Positions 28,540 to 39,365 are shown, numbered from the stretch's first letter. The stretch: 64,000 nucleotides of DNA from Candidatus Pantoea haifensis (GCA_018842655.1 JAGTWN010000004.1:2790001-2854000), one strand, 5' to 3'. A program made the numbers and translations. The notes: generated from the sequence alone by a model not told the origin.

Positions 28540-30151
28540 ATGTGCAAATCTGCTGTAAACCTTGCGCTCGCGATGAGTGCCACTGGAAAGGACACTACCC
28601 CGGCGCAGGAGCGTAAAGATGTTGATGTCTTGCTGATTGGCGCGGGCGTCATGAGTGCAACGTTAGGTGCCTGGCTACAGGATTTAGAGCCAGACTGGTC
28701 GATCGAAATGGTTGAACGTCTGGACAGCGTGGCTGAAGAGTCGTCTAACGGGTGGAATAATGCAGGCACCGGCCACGCCGCGCTGGCCGAGCTGAACTAT
28801 ACGCCGCAAAAGGCTGACGGCAGCATCGACATCTCTAAAGCGGTGGCGATCAATGAATCCTTTCAGATTTCACGCCAGTTTTACGCTTACCACGTACAAA
28901 AAGGCAATTTGCAGAACCCGAAAAGCTTTATTCACACCACGCCACACATGAGCTTTGTCTGGGGTGACGATAACGTCTCGTTCCTGCGCAAGCGTTTCCA
29001 GGCGTTGCAAAAAGCACGCTGTTCCGCGGTATGGACTACTCAGAAGATGCCGGGCAGATTGCAGAGTGGATCCCGCTGGTGATGAAAGGCCGCGATCGCA
29101 GCCAGAAAGTGGCCGCGACCTGGACCGAGATGGGAACTGACGTCAATTTTGGGGAAATCACCCGTCAGTTGATCGCCTCGCTGGCGAAAAACCCCATTTC
29201 CGCCTGCGCCTGCGTCAGGAGGTGCGTGACATCACTCGCCTGAAAGATGGCCGCTGGCAGGTAACGCTTACCTGTCTGGCAAGCGGTACGCGCCGGACGC
29301 TGACGGCGAAAACGGTGTTTATTGGTGCCGGTGGTGCCGCCCTGCCGCTGCTGCAAAAGGCGGGTATCCCGGAAGCGAACGGCTATGCCGGCTTCCCGGT
29401 CGGCGGCTCGTTCCTGGTGACTGAAAATCCGGACGTGGTGCAGCAGCACATGGCGAAGGTTTATGGCAAAGCCAGCGTGGGCGCGCCGCCGATGTCGGTG
29501 CCGCACGTTGATACGCGCGTGCTGGATGGTAAACAGGTGCTGCTGTTTGGCCCGTTTGCGACCTTCTCTACCAAATTCCTTAAGCAGGGTTCACTGCTGG
29601 ATATGTTCGCTTCACTGAACACCACTAATCTGCTGCCCATGATGCAGGTGGGTCTGAAGAGTTTTGACCTGGTGAAATATCTGATGGATCAGGTTTTACA
29701 GAGCGATCGTGACCGAATGGATGCGTTGCGTGCCTACGTGCCGCAGGCGAAGCAGGAAGACTGGCGTTTGGTAACAGCAGGCCAGCGCGTGCAGATCATC
29801 AAAAATGATGAGAAAGAGGGCGCCGTGTTGCGCCTCGGCACAGAAGTCGTGGCATCTGAAGATGGATCGATCTCGGCGCTATTGGGTGCATCGCCTGGCG
29901 CCTCTACTGCGGCACCTATCATGCTGGAGCTGCTGCGTAAGGTCTATCCTGAGCAGATGGCATCGCCGGAATGGCAAAATAAAATCCGTGCCGTTATTCC
30001 TTCCTGGGGCCGCAGGCTCAACGGTGACGTTGCGCTGACGGAAAAAGTGCTGGCAGAAACCAGCCGCATATTGCAGCTTGACTATGCGCCGGTTACGCCA
30101 GTGGCAGCGAACGACGAGGGCCGTGAAACCGCCCATGTCGTGGGAAAGTAA
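28540..30151 (+). CDS. mqo: Malate:quinone oxidoreductase Mqo, two frame breaks
   Basis: FAD-dependent membrane-associated enzyme oxidising malate to oxaloacetate and passing electrons to quinone. [18 protein letters not shown] (FAD site), [41 protein letters not shown] and [13 protein letters not shown] match E. coli Mqo throughout. The gene is read in three pieces. The first break is at five A, 29009-29013 (six gives [15 protein letters not shown]); the second is at four C, 29192-29195 (five gives [14 protein letters not shown]). The restored length is about 537 aa (E. coli 548). The true start is unsure: GAGGAG is 13 bases before the ATG at 28540. Confidence 0.87.
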
Positions 30152-30169
30152 CCTACTGATCCTTCTGTT

Positions 30170-30200
30170 AAGGCCTCGCATTGCGAGGCCTTATTATTTT
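30170..30200 (+). terminator. Rho-independent terminator after mqo
   Basis: The palindrome AAGGCCTCGCA / TTGCGAGGCCTT is followed by ATTATTTT, 19 bp after the mqo stop. Confidence 0.8.
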
Positions 30201-30286
30201 CTGCCCGCCTGGTCGACTTGCCGATTCTCTATTAGGGTTAGTGATGTGCTGCAGATCATCTGCCCGCTAAATCAGGAGAAAATTGC

Positions 30287-32670
30287 ATGTCTCAACCGAC
30301 CGCCGCTGATGAACTCACCCTGCTGGATCGCTACTGGCGCGCCGCCAATTATTTGTCAGTCGGACAAATTTATCTGATGGCAAATCCGCTGTTACGTGAG
30401 CCGCTAAAACCGGAACACATCAAGCCGCGCCTGCTCGGGCACTGGGGCACCACGCCTGGACTGAACTTTATCTATGCGCACCTGAACCGCATCATTCGCC
30501 AGCGCGATCTCAATCTTATCTATATTTGTGGGCCTGGCCACGGCGGACCGGGAATGGTAGCGAACACCTGGCTGGAAGGCAGTTACAGTGAGATCTATCC
30601 GCACATCAGCCAGGATGCAGAAGGCATGCAGCGGCTGTTTAAACAATTTTCGTTTCCTGGCGGTATTCCCAGCCATGCAGCACCCGAAACGCCGGGTTCA
30701 ATCAACGAAGGCGGCGAGCTGGGCTACTCACTGTCACATGCGTTTGGCGCAGCCTTCGATAATCCCGATCTGGTGGTGCCTTGCGTAATCGGTGACGGTG
30801 AAGCTGAAACCGGGCCGCTGGCATCAAGCTGGCACGGCATTAAATTTCTCAATCCTGAGCGCGACGGCGCTGTGTTGCCGATTCTTCATCTCAACGGCTA
30901 CAAAATTGCTAATCCCACTCTTCTCGGACGCGCCAGCGATGATGACCTGCAGCAATTGTTCAGCGGCTACGGCTATGAGCCGCTGTTTGTTGCGGGACAC
31001 GAGCCAGAGAAGATGCACGTGCAGATGGCTGAAGCACTGGATAACGCTTTTGAGAAAATTGCGGCTTTTCAGCAGGCAGCACGCAGCGGTCAGCCCAGTG
31101 ATGCGGTGCCGCGCTGGCCGATGATTATTCTGCGCAGCCCCAAAGGCTGGACCGGCCCGCAAACGGTGGACGGAAAAAAGTCGAAGATTTCTGGCGAGCG
31201 CATCAGGTGCCGGTATCAGCCTGTCGCGAGAATGACGAGCATCGCAAAATTCTTGAAGAGTGGATGCGCAGCTATCAGCCTGACGATCTGTTCGATGAGC
31301 AGGGGCAGCTAAAAGCAGAACTGCGCACGCTGATACCCCAGGGCGACAAGCGCATGGGTGCATCGCCGTTTGCTAACGGTGGTATATTGCGTCGGGAGCT
31401 GAATGTGCCCGATATCCGCGAGTTCGCTTTTGATACGCAGCACCCCGGCTCGCAACAGGCGCAGGCCACGGAACAACTTGGTCGCTACCTGAGCGCCATT
31501 TTTCAGCGCAATAAGGATAACTTCCGTCTGTTTGGCCCGGATGAAACTGCGTCGAACCGCTTAACGCCGGTGTTTGACGTAACCGGGAAAACCTGGCTTG
31601 AAGCGGTCAAACCTTACGATGAGCAGCTGGCGCGCGACGGTCGGGTGATGGAAATTCTTAGCGAGCACCAGTGTCAGGGCTGGCTGGAAGGTTATCTGTT
31701 AACCGGCCGACACGGCTTGTTTAACTGTTACGAAGCCTTTATTCATATCGTCGATTCGATGTTTAATCAGCATGCGAAATGGCTGAAAGTGACGCGCAAG
31801 CTGGGCTGGCGCAAACCAATTTCATCCCTTAACTATCTTCTTTCGTCGCATGTCTGGCGTCAGGATCACAATGGCTACAGCCATCAGGATCCCGGCTTTA
31901 TCGATCACGTTGCCAATAAGAAAGCGGATATTGTTCGCATCTATTTACCGCCTGATGCCAATACGCTGCTGTGGGTGGGCGATCACTGCCTGCGTACCTG
32001 GGATCGCATCAATGTTATTGTGGCGGGCAAACAGCCTTCGCCGCAGTGGCTGGATATGGAAAGCGCCATTGCACACTGTGAAGCGGGTATGGGGGAATGG
32101 CGCTGGGCAGGCACGACACCAGAAGGCGAATCGCCCGATGTGGTGATGGCGTGCGCCGGTGATGTACCGACGATGGAAACGCTGGCGGCTGTCGATCTGC
32201 TGCGCAACTATCTGCCCGATCTGCGCATTCGCGTGGTGAACGTGGTGGATTTAATGGCGCTGCAAACGCAGGATCAGCATCCACACGGCAAATCCCATGA
32301 GGAATTTGATGCGCTGTTTACGGAAGACAAGCCAGTGATTTTTGCCTTCCACGGCTATCCTACCCTGATTCATCGCCTGACCTACCAGCGCAACAATCAT
32401 CGCAACTTCCACGTGCGGGGCTTTAATGAAGAAGGCACCACCACCACGCCGTTTGATATGACCGTGCTGAACGAGCTTGATCGCTATCATCTGGCGCAGC
32501 AGGCAATTCTGCGCGTGCCGGGGCTGGCTGACCAACACCCGGAACTGCTGGACGATTTGCAGGAGCGCATCGCCGAGCATCACCGCTACGTGCGTGAATA
32601 TGGCGAAGATGTGCCGGAAGTACGCGACTGGCTTTGGCCATCACAGGCAGCGCCGGGCGCGCCTGATTAA
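30287..32670 (+). CDS. xfp: Xylulose-5-phosphate/fructose-6-phosphate phosphoketolase, frame interrupted in an A run
   Basis: Thiamine-diphosphate enzyme cleaving xylulose-5-P (and often fructose-6-P) with phosphate to acetyl-phosphate and a shorter sugar phosphate. [44 protein letters not shown] and [11 protein letters not shown] form the TDP/phosphate site; HSYRV-type C-terminal blocks follow. As read, the frame shifts after VDGKK at six A (31174-31179). Seven A restore [19 protein letters not shown] and a 794-residue protein, the family's usual size. AGGAG lies upstream of the ATG. It is 135 bp after mqo with a terminator between, so it probably has its own promoter. Confidence 0.9.
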
Positions 32671-33254
32671 GCTGCCTGAAGGGCATCCATCAACATCCAC
32701 GCTGTCGTTGCCACCAGCGACAGCGCCATCAGGCTGTTGAATAGCTGGCGTTTCCAGGCAACCTGTAAGTGGCTGCGCAGGCGATCGCCGAGCGCCGCCC
32801 AGACCAGAATGCAGGGCAGATTAAGCAACATAAAACCAGCCATTACTGTGAGTACGCCGCTGCTGCCGCTATAAAGCAAGGCAACATTGCTCGCCATAAG
32901 CCAGGCTTTGGGGTTGATGGCCTGGAAACAGGCACCGCCTAACAGTGTCATCGGCTGTGGTTTTGTGCGTACTTCTGGCGCACCGGCACGAAAAATTTTC
33001 CACGATAGCCAAAGCAAATAGCCACAACCCGCCAGCGTCAGCGGCAGTCGGATCGCCGCCATCCAGTGCAGCAATACCTCCAGCGCCACGCCCGCAATCA
33101 CCGTTTGCACCGCACAACCGAACAAAATGCCGAACACCATCGGTAGAGTGCGGCGCATACCAAAATTCACACCAGAGGTGGCAAGCAGCAGGTTATTCGG
33201 ACCGGGCGTAATAGACATCACGGTGACGTAACTGAAAAAAGAGGGATCGAGCAT
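32667..33254 (-). CDS. LysE/RhtB-family amino-acid exporter
   Basis: 195 residues, five to six hydrophobic segments. [19 protein letters not shown] (residues about 14-32) is the LysE signature, and [12 protein letters not shown] (about 109-120) is the second conserved block. It exports an amino acid or related metabolite through the inner membrane. The divergent MocR-type regulator is the probable controller and suggests an amine or amino-acid effector. Its stop overlaps that of the phosphoketolase by four bases. Confidence 0.88.
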   Translation of the reverse strand: MLDPSFFSYVTVMSITPGPNNLLLATSGVNFGMRRTLPMVFGILFGCAVQTVIAGVALEVLLHWMAAIRLPLTLAGCGYLLWLSWKIFRAGAPEVRTKPQPMTLLGGACFQAINPKAWLMASNVALLYSGSSGVLTVMAGFMLLNLPCILVWAALGDRLRSHLQVAWKRQLFNSLMALSLVATTAWMLMDALQAA

Positions 33255-33337
33255 AATGACTTACCGGTTGATGAACAGAGCTTCATGCTACGGCGATAAA
33301 AATAATGGTAACAGAGACACAAAATTACTATTGTGAT

Positions 33338-33369
33338 GGATACAGTTATTATTATTTTAAATTGTACCC
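33338..33369. promoter_or_regulatory. Inverted repeat in the lysE-like/mocR-like intergenic region
   Basis: GGATACAGTT and AATTGTACCC (8 of 10 positions complementary) flank an AT-rich 12-bp centre. It lies 20 bp upstream of the regulator start and 84 bp upstream of the exporter. The layout fits an operator for the regulator. Confidence 0.4.
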
Positions 33370-33388
33370 ATCCTTTCCGGAGGCTTCT

Positions 33389-34876
33389 GTGTCCCTTGCG
33401 TCCTCAACCGATCAGCGCCTGTATCAACAATTAGCCGATAACTTTGCCGAAGCCATTCATCAGGGCACGCTGAAACCCGGTAAACGCCTGCCTGCTATTC
33501 GTCGCGTGGCACAGTCTCACCAGGTGAGTGTGAATACGGTACTCAACGCCTGGCAATTGCTGGAAGATCGCGGTTTGATTGAAGCGCGCCCACAGTCCGG
33601 CTATTACGTGCGCGGCATGCTGCCCGCCGTTACCCGTGCCGGACAACATAAAGCGCGGGTACGCGACCCCAGCAGCGAAAAGCTGGATTTAATTGATAAA
33701 GTATTTGCGGCGCAAAACCATCCTGACTACACCAACATTTCGCTGGCCTGTCCCCAGGATAGCGAACTGTTTCCGTCAACGCGCATCGCGCGTATCACGG
33801 CCTCGTTATTACGTCGGCAACCCAATCTGATAGGACGTTATGCGCTTCCACCCGGTAGTGTGTACTTACGGGAGGAGATCGCACGACGCGCCTTACATGC
33901 CGGACATTCACTCACCGCCGATGAAATTACCCTGACGCATGGCTGCATAGAGGCCCTGCAACTGGCGCTGCGTGCGGTGACACAACCGGGTGACTGCGTG
34001 GGGCTGGAGTCGCCAACCTACTTTTTCCTGTTTCCGCTGTTAGCCTCGCTTGGCCTGAAGGCGCTGGAGATCCCCACCGATCCACAGCATGGCCTGTCGC
34101 TGGATGCGTTAGAAATGCTGCTTCAGGAGAAACGTATTCAGGCACTGATTGCCATGCCGAGCGCACAGAACCCACTGGGCTACTGTATGTCGCTGGAAAA
34201 CAAAAAGCGGCTGGCGAAGTTAGTAAATACATACCAGGTTCCGCTGTTAGAAGATGGTCTCTATGACGAATTGCAGTTTGACTGGCCGCTCTCGCCGGCG
34301 GTGAAAGCGTTCGATCAGCACGGCTGGGTACTCTACTGCACCAGCTTCACCAAAACGATTGCTCCCGATTTTCGCATCGGCTGGATTGCAGCAGGCCGTT
34401 TCCATGATGCTGTCGCGCGGCTGAAAGCACTCTCTTCAATGGCAGAATCTAGCCTGCTCTCTGAAACCCTGGCGGCGTTTCTGGCGAATGGCGGCTACGA
34501 TCATCATCTGCGCACGCTACGCCGCCGTTACGCTGCCAATCTTGATGAGGCTCGTGGATTAATAGCCCGTCATTTTCCGCAGGGTACGCGCGCGACGCTG
34601 CCGCGCGGTGGCTTTGTTTTCTGGGTCGAACTGCCAGGCAATGTGAATACCACAGAGATGTTTGATCGGCTATTGCAGGAACAGATTTGCGTCACGCCAG
34701 GCGCGCTCTATTCACTCAGCGAGCGTTACAATCACGCGCTGCGCCTCTCCTGCTGTTATCCGTTCGACGAACGCTATACATGGGCCATCAGGCGTGCCGG
34801 TGCTGTCGCCTGTGAACTGGCAGGCTTGCCACCAGGTCAGGATCACGGCGTACCGTTGCGTCCCCAGACGGTATAG
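33389..34876 (+). CDS. MocR-type regulator: GntR winged helix fused to a PLP aminotransferase-like domain
   Basis: 495 residues. Residues about 5-75 are a GntR HTH ([23 protein letters not shown]). The remainder is a fold-type-I aminotransferase domain with SAQNPLGY and the PLP-lysine segment [18 protein letters not shown]. Such proteins sense PLP or amino compounds. I chose the GTG at 33389 because GGAGG lies six bases upstream; an in-frame ATG further 5' gives an unlikely Tyr-rich leader. It is divergent from the LysE-type exporter. Its 3' end overlaps the convergent GST gene by 34 bp. Confidence 0.85.
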   Translation: MSLASSTDQRLYQQLADNFAEAIHQGTLKPGKRLPAIRRVAQSHQVSVNTVLNAWQLLEDRGLIEARPQSGYYVRGMLPAVTRAGQHKARVRDPSSEKLDLIDKVFAAQNHPDYTNISLACPQDSELFPSTRIARITASLLRRQPNLIGRYALPPGSVYLREEIARRALHAGHSLTADEITLTHGCIEALQLALRAVTQPGDCVGLESPTYFFLFPLLASLGLKALEIPTDPQHGLSLDALEMLLQEKRIQALIAMPSAQNPLGYCMSLENKKRLAKLVNTYQVPLLEDGLYDELQFDWPLSPAVKAFDQHGWVLYCTSFTKTIAPDFRIGWIAAGRFHDAVARLKALSSMAESSLLSETLAAFLANGGYDHHLRTLRRRYAANLDEARGLIARHFPQGTRATLPRGGFVFWVELPGNVNTTEMFDRLLQEQICVTPGALYSLSERYNHALRLSCCYPFDERYTWAIRRAGAVACELAGLPPGQDHGVPLRPQTV

Positions 34877-35466
34877 CCGTGGCGTTCCGTCAGGCGCTCG
34901 TAGTAAGTACGCACTGCCGGATAATCGGGGTGATCCAGCGGTGTCTCAAACCAGCGATTCACCGCAAGGCCGATCGGTATATCGGCAAGCGTAAAGTTGC
35001 GACCCGCAACGTAACGGCCCGTTTTTTCGAGCTGTTTGTTAAGAATGCTCATGGTGTGGGACCAGCCTTTGCACGCGGCTGCGAGCAGGCGCGGATCCTG
35101 ATGTGCAGGCGAGTTACGCACCAGCGACATAAAAGCATAGCGCCATGAGGTGTTGAGTTCGGTGGATTGCCAGTCCATCCATTGATCGATCGGCGCACGG
35201 GCACGCGGCTGTGCTGGATAGAGCCAGTCGCCGCCATAGGCACCTGCCAGATAACGCAGAATGGCGTTGGATTCCCACAGCACCAGATCATCATCTTTAA
35301 TAACGGGGATCAGTGCGTTGGGATTAAGTGCCATGAATTCAGGTGAGTGTTGCGATTTCGAACCTTCGCCCCACTCTTCGCGTTCGTAATCAAGGTCCAG
35401 CTCGTCACACAGCCATAACACTTTGCGCACATTGATTGAGGAGGCGCGTCCCAGGATTTTCAACAT
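34843..35466 (-). CDS. Glutathione S-transferase
   Basis: 207 residues. The N-terminal thioredoxin-like domain is [18 protein letters not shown] (Ser in the catalytic region) with [22 protein letters not shown], where the glutathione-binding Glu-Ser pair is clear. The C-terminal helical domain includes [19 protein letters not shown]. It is a detoxification-type GST, cytoplasmic, substrate unknown. The ATG at 35466 fits the family start. Confidence 0.88.
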   Translation of the reverse strand: MLKILGRASSINVRKVLWLCDELDLDYEREEWGEGSKSQHSPEFMALNPNALIPVIKDDDLVLWESNAILRYLAGAYGGDWLYPAQPRARAPIDQWMDWQSTELNTSWRYAFMSLVRNSPAHQDPRLLAAACKGWSHTMSILNKQLEKTGRYVAGRNFTLADIPIGLAVNRWFETPLDHPDYPAVRTYYERLTERHGYTVWGRNGTP

Positions 35467-35574
35467 AAAAGGCTCTCGCGAAATCTTTAACTTATTCATA
35501 GCCCTGTTAACGGCGATAAGCAATCGCCAGGCAAAGAAAAGCCCTTTTCAGACCATAATGAGGAAGGAGTGACA

Positions 35575-36423
35575 ATGAAGGTCGCGTTTAAGCAAGTAGA
35601 TGTTTTTACATCGTCAGCCTTTAACGGCAATCCGTTAGCGGTAATCATGGATGCACAGGGACTCAGCGATGAGCAGCTCGCCGCGATTGCGCGCTGGACC
35701 AATCTGTCAGAAACCACTTTCGTCTTGCCGCCGCAGGATCCGCAGGCTGATTACCGGGTGCGTATTTTTACCGTGGAAGGTGAGTTACCTTTTGCCGGCC
35801 ATCCCACACTGGGCACCGCTCATGCCCTGCTGGAAGCGGGCTGGCCAACCCAAAAACCGGGTGTCATCGTACAGGAGTGCGGTGTCGGCAACGTTACGGT
35901 GAAAATTGCGGATGAGGGTATCCTGGCGTTTGCAGCGCCAGACGCAACCCTGACGCCATTTAGCGATGCGCTGATGAGCAACGCCTTAAACAGCGATGCT
36001 TTTGATCTGACACATACCGCAACCGTTGTGGATATGGGAATCCGCTTTTTATTGGTTCCGATGGTGAATGCTGAGGCGGTGCTGGCCATTCAGCCCAATG
36101 TCAGTGACCTGCAACGCCTGCTGAAACACGCAAATGTTACCGGCGTAATGCCGTTTGGCCGCCTGCCTGAAGGCGAGGCCGAACAGTATGAAGTGCGCGG
36201 ATTACTGGTTGAACAGGGCTGCCTGACGGAAGATCCGATTACAGGCAGTGCCAATGCGTGCCTGGCGCGCTATTTTGCCTCGCAGGGCCAAACTGCGGCT
36301 TATCGCGTGCGTCAGGGCACCGCGATCCAACGAGCGGGCCGTGTGCAGGTAGATTTTGACGGCGACGCTATCTGGATCGGTGGCAAAACTGTGACGGTAA
36401 TTGATGGCACCATTGAGGTATAA
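35575..36423 (+). CDS. PhzF-family isomerase/epimerase-like protein
   Basis: 282 residues, two similar halves as in diaminopimelate-epimerase-fold proteins. The conserved Glu in NLSETTFVLPP, FTVEGELPFAGHPTLGTAHALLEAG and the C-terminal TEDPITGSANACLARYF are PhzF hallmarks. No phenazine genes are nearby, so it is probably one of the many housekeeping or unknown-role members (YddE-like). GAAGGAG lies upstream of the ATG at 35575. Confidence 0.87.
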   Translation: MKVAFKQVDVFTSSAFNGNPLAVIMDAQGLSDEQLAAIARWTNLSETTFVLPPQDPQADYRVRIFTVEGELPFAGHPTLGTAHALLEAGWPTQKPGVIVQECGVGNVTVKIADEGILAFAAPDATLTPFSDALMSNALNSDAFDLTHTATVVDMGIRFLLVPMVNAEAVLAIQPNVSDLQRLLKHANVTGVMPFGRLPEGEAEQYEVRGLLVEQGCLTEDPITGSANACLARYFASQGQTAAYRVRQGTAIQRAGRVQVDFDGDAIWIGGKTVTVIDGTIEV

Positions 36424-36452
36424 AAAAACGGGCGACCTCTGTCGCCCGTTTG
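36424..36452. terminator. Bidirectional terminator between phzF-like and SDR genes
   Basis: AACGGGCGAC and GTCGCCCGTT are separated by CTCT. Seven A precede it, giving a strong T run on the minus strand; the plus-strand tail is weaker. Confidence 0.8.
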
Positions 36453-36453
36453 A

Positions 36454-37212
36454 TCATATCGCTTGCCCGCCTGAGGCTTCGATGCGCTGACCGGTGATCC
36501 AGCCCGTTTCATCGCTGAGCAGTGCGCTAACCGCATCGCCAATGTCATCCGGCAGCCCAACGCGGCCCAGTGCCGTTAACGAGGCGATATGCTTATTCAT
36601 TTCCGGATTATCACGCACGCGCCCGCCACCAAAATCGGTTTCAATCGCGCCCGGCGCCAGGATATTGACGCGAATACGCCGCTCACCCAACTCTTTTGCC
36701 TGATAACGTGTCAGCACTTCCATTGCGCCCTTAATTGACGCATAAGTGCCGGAGCCAGGAAGCGTAATGCGCGTCAGTCCGCTGGAGATATTCAGGATGC
36801 GCCCACCGTCCACGATAAGCGGCAGCAGCTTCTGCGTCAGGAAAAATGGCCCTTTAAAATGCACATTGATCAGGCTGTCGAACTCCTCTTCTGTTGTCTC
36901 AGCAAAAGGCTTGTAGTGACCTGTTCCGGCGTTGTTCAATAAGTAATCAAAACTGTCACGCTGCCAGCGATTTTGCAGTTCGTTTTTTACCGTGCCGATA
37001 AAATTGTCGAACTGACTGATATCGCCGACATCCAGTGCCAGCGCCACTGCGCGACCGCCAAGCGCCTCGATCGCCTTTACAACCGCCTGTGCCTCTTCAG
37101 CCTGACTGCGGTAGGTCAATATAATATCAGTCTGCTTTGCGGCCAGTTTCAGCGCCGCATTCTTACCTAAACCTCGGCTTCCACCGGTTATTAACGCAAT
37201 TTTACGACTCAT
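36454..37212 (-). CDS. Short-chain dehydrogenase/reductase (SDR)
   Basis: 252 residues from the ATG at 37212 (AGGAGA upstream). TGGSRGLGKNAA (residues about 9-20) binds the cofactor, with Arg in LTYRSQ suggesting NADP. NNAG, the Ser in ILNISSG and the catalytic YASIK are present, as is PGAIETDFGGG. It is divergent from the yhjC-like LysR gene, 115 bp away, which may regulate it. The substrate is unknown. Confidence 0.88.
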   Translation of the reverse strand: MSRKIALITGGSRGLGKNAALKLAAKQTDIILTYRSQAEEAQAVVKAIEALGGRAVALALDVGDISQFDNFIGTVKNELQNRWQRDSFDYLLNNAGTGHYKPFAETTEEEFDSLINVHFKGPFFLTQKLLPLIVDGGRILNISSGLTRITLPGSGTYASIKGAMEVLTRYQAKELGERRIRVNILAPGAIETDFGGGRVRDNPEMNKHIASLTALGRVGLPDDIGDAVSALLSDETGWITGQRIEASGGQAI

Positions 37213-37327
37213 TTTTGTCTCCTGTTGCAAAATTGAACACGATTTAAGGATATTCACGAATAACTGATCTATAAACGCAGAGAAATACGCAGCACTGTTT
37301 CAATTAAAACAACAATCGGTGAACAAA

Positions 37328-38227
37328 ATGGATAAAATTCATGCAATGCAGGTGTTCGTCCGGGTGGCCGAAATGGGCAGTTTTACCCGCGCTGCAGAAA
37401 GTTTAGGCCTTCCTAAAGGAAGCGTGTCGCGGCAATTACAGGCGCTGGAAAATCAAATGGGCACGCGGCTGCTGCATCGTACGACGCGGCGCGTGCAGCT
37501 GACCCAGGATGGGCTGGTTTATTACGATCGCTGTCTGGATCTGTTGTCGATTATCGATGATATGGACAGCCTGTTTCAGCACGATCCTGCGACGTTAAGT
37601 GGCAAGCTGCGCGTTGATATGTCGGTGGCGATGGCAACGGGTTTTGTCCTGCCGCGGCTTCCTGAATTTTTACAACATTACCCCGGCATTGAACTTGAAC
37701 TCAGCAGCAGCGACCGTCAGGTCGATGTGATTCGGGAAGGCTTCGACTGTGTTATCCGCGTGGGTGAGTTAAAAGATTCAGGACTGATCGCCCGTAAAAT
37801 CGGCAGCTATAGCTTGATCAACTGTGCCAGCCCTGGCTACCTTTCGCGTTTTGGCATGCCTCTTCGCCTTGAAGATTTGTCGCAACATGCCATGGTGCAT
37901 TACACCCAGCAGCTTGGTCAGCCTTCTGCTGGTTTCGAATATTTCGACGGTAAACAGTGCCACTTCGTACAAACCGGCGGCGTAGTCACGGTGAACAGTA
38001 CCGAAACCTACCGTGCAGCTTGCCTGGCCGGACTCGGTATTATTCAGGTACCGGCAATAGGTATTCAGCCACTGCTGGAATCGGGACAGTTAGTTGAAGT
38101 CTTGCATCACTTCCCGGCAAAGCCGATGCCGATTCATCTGCTCTATCCGCATCGCCGTAACGTTGCACGTCGCGTTCGGGTGTTTATGGAGTGGTTAAGT
38201 CAGGTCTTGCAGGAGTACGTGACCTGA
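37328..38227 (+). CDS. yhjC: YhjC-like LysR-family regulator
   Basis: 299 residues. Its N-terminal HTH (SFTRAAESLGLPKGSVSRQL) and LysR effector domain align along their length with E. coli YhjC (MDKIHAMQ start; QLLQRTTRRV and TVNS-E-Y blocks). The following genes are yhjD and yhjE in the same order as in E. coli, which supports orthology. The ATG at 37328 is chosen over a GTG nine bases upstream. Targets are unknown; the divergent SDR gene is the closest candidate. Confidence 0.8.
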   Translation: MDKIHAMQVFVRVAEMGSFTRAAESLGLPKGSVSRQLQALENQMGTRLLHRTTRRVQLTQDGLVYYDRCLDLLSIIDDMDSLFQHDPATLSGKLRVDMSVAMATGFVLPRLPEFLQHYPGIELELSSSDRQVDVIREGFDCVIRVGELKDSGLIARKIGSYSLINCASPGYLSRFGMPLRLEDLSQHAMVHYTQQLGQPSAGFEYFDGKQCHFVQTGGVVTVNSTETYRAACLAGLGIIQVPAIGIQPLLESGQLVEVLHHFPAKPMPIHLLYPHRRNVARRVRVFMEWLSQVLQEYVT

Positions 38228-38272
38228 CGGGCTATAATTTGAATTTGCTTAATAACAGGATAATGATCGTCT

Positions 38273-39286
38273 ATGACAGACAACCCGGAAAAAACAGAGG
38301 ATACGCAGCCGCAGAAGCCGCTGATTGATATTAAAACAGGTAATAAATCGGTCGATAAATCCATTGTCCGCGTGTCGCGCTTTGCGGCATGGTTTCAGGC
38401 GATTCCGGCGGTTGCGCATTTTATTCGTGCGCTGGACCGCTTTAACGATCGTTTAGGCAGTCAGTTTGGTGCAGCCATCACCTATTTTTCATTTTTATCA
38501 CTGATCCCTATTCTGATGGTCTCGTTTGCCGCCGTCGGTTTTATACTGGCATCGAATCAGGATCTGCTCACTGACATCATCAATAAAATTGTCAGCAGCA
38601 TCAGCGATCCTACGCTGGCAACGACCCTGAAAAATACGGTGAACACCGCAATACAGCAACGCGCGACGGTGGGAATTACCGGTTTGTTGCTGGCGCTCTA
38701 TTCGGGTCTTAACTGGATGGGTAATTTACGCGAAGCGATTCGTGCACAGTCGCGTGATGTCTGGGAGCGCAAGCCAGATGAAAAAGAAAAAATCTGGAAA
38801 CGCTACATCCGCGATTTTTTATCTCTCACCGGTTTGATGCTGGCGCTGATTCTGACCTTATCACTGACCTCAGTTGCGGGTTCGGCACAGGCGACCATTG
38901 TTAATGCTCTGGGGCTGGGCGGTATTGAATGGCTGCGTCCGGCGATGACCATCATTGCCACCTCCATATCCGTGTTCGCTAACTATTTGCTTTTTCTTTG
39001 GATTTTCTGGATTTTACCGCGCCACAAGCCACGGAAAAAAGCCTTGTTGCGTGGTACGTTGCTCGCAGCAATTGGCTTTGAAGTGATCAAATTTGTCATG
39101 ACGCTGACACTGCCGAAGCTGGCAACATCCCCTTCCGGTGCAGCATTTGGATCGGTACTCGGCCTGATGGCATTTTTCTATTTCTTTGCGCGTCTGACGC
39201 TGTTTTGTGCCGCGTGGATCGCCACAGCAAAATATAAAGATGATCCCCGCATGTCCGAAGTGGGCAGCAAATCACGTAACGGATGA
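38273..39286 (+). CDS. yhjD: YhjD, YihY/BrkB-family inner-membrane protein
   Basis: 337 residues with about six membrane helices and a soluble N-terminus. GSQFGAAITYFSFLSLIPIL, SGLNWMGNLREAIRAQSRDV and AAFGSVLGLMAFFYFFARL match E. coli YhjD closely. The family has been linked to lipopolysaccharide-intermediate export because E. coli YhjD mutations suppress Kdo-defective growth; the exact role is unsettled. It is 45 bp downstream of yhjC. Confidence 0.9.
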   Translation: MTDNPEKTEDTQPQKPLIDIKTGNKSVDKSIVRVSRFAAWFQAIPAVAHFIRALDRFNDRLGSQFGAAITYFSFLSLIPILMVSFAAVGFILASNQDLLTDIINKIVSSISDPTLATTLKNTVNTAIQQRATVGITGLLLALYSGLNWMGNLREAIRAQSRDVWERKPDEKEKIWKRYIRDFLSLTGLMLALILTLSLTSVAGSAQATIVNALGLGGIEWLRPAMTIIATSISVFANYLLFLWIFWILPRHKPRKKALLRGTLLAAIGFEVIKFVMTLTLPKLATSPSGAAFGSVLGLMAFFYFFARLTLFCAAWIATAKYKDDPRMSEVGSKSRNG

Positions 39287-39318
39287 TGACAAAACGTAAA
39301 AGGTAGCGGAAAATTTTC

Positions 39319-39365
39319 CCCCTCGGCTAATTTTCATCCGAATCACAGGATGAATTGCTGAGGGG
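39319..39365. repeat. Long imperfect hairpin between yhjD and yhjE
   Basis: CCCCTC-GGC...AATT...CATCC pairs with GGATG...AATTGCTGAGGGG around a loop GAATCACA. No T run follows on the plus strand. It may end yhjD transcription by a factor-assisted mechanism, protect the mRNA 3' end, or act on yhjE. Confidence 0.5.
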
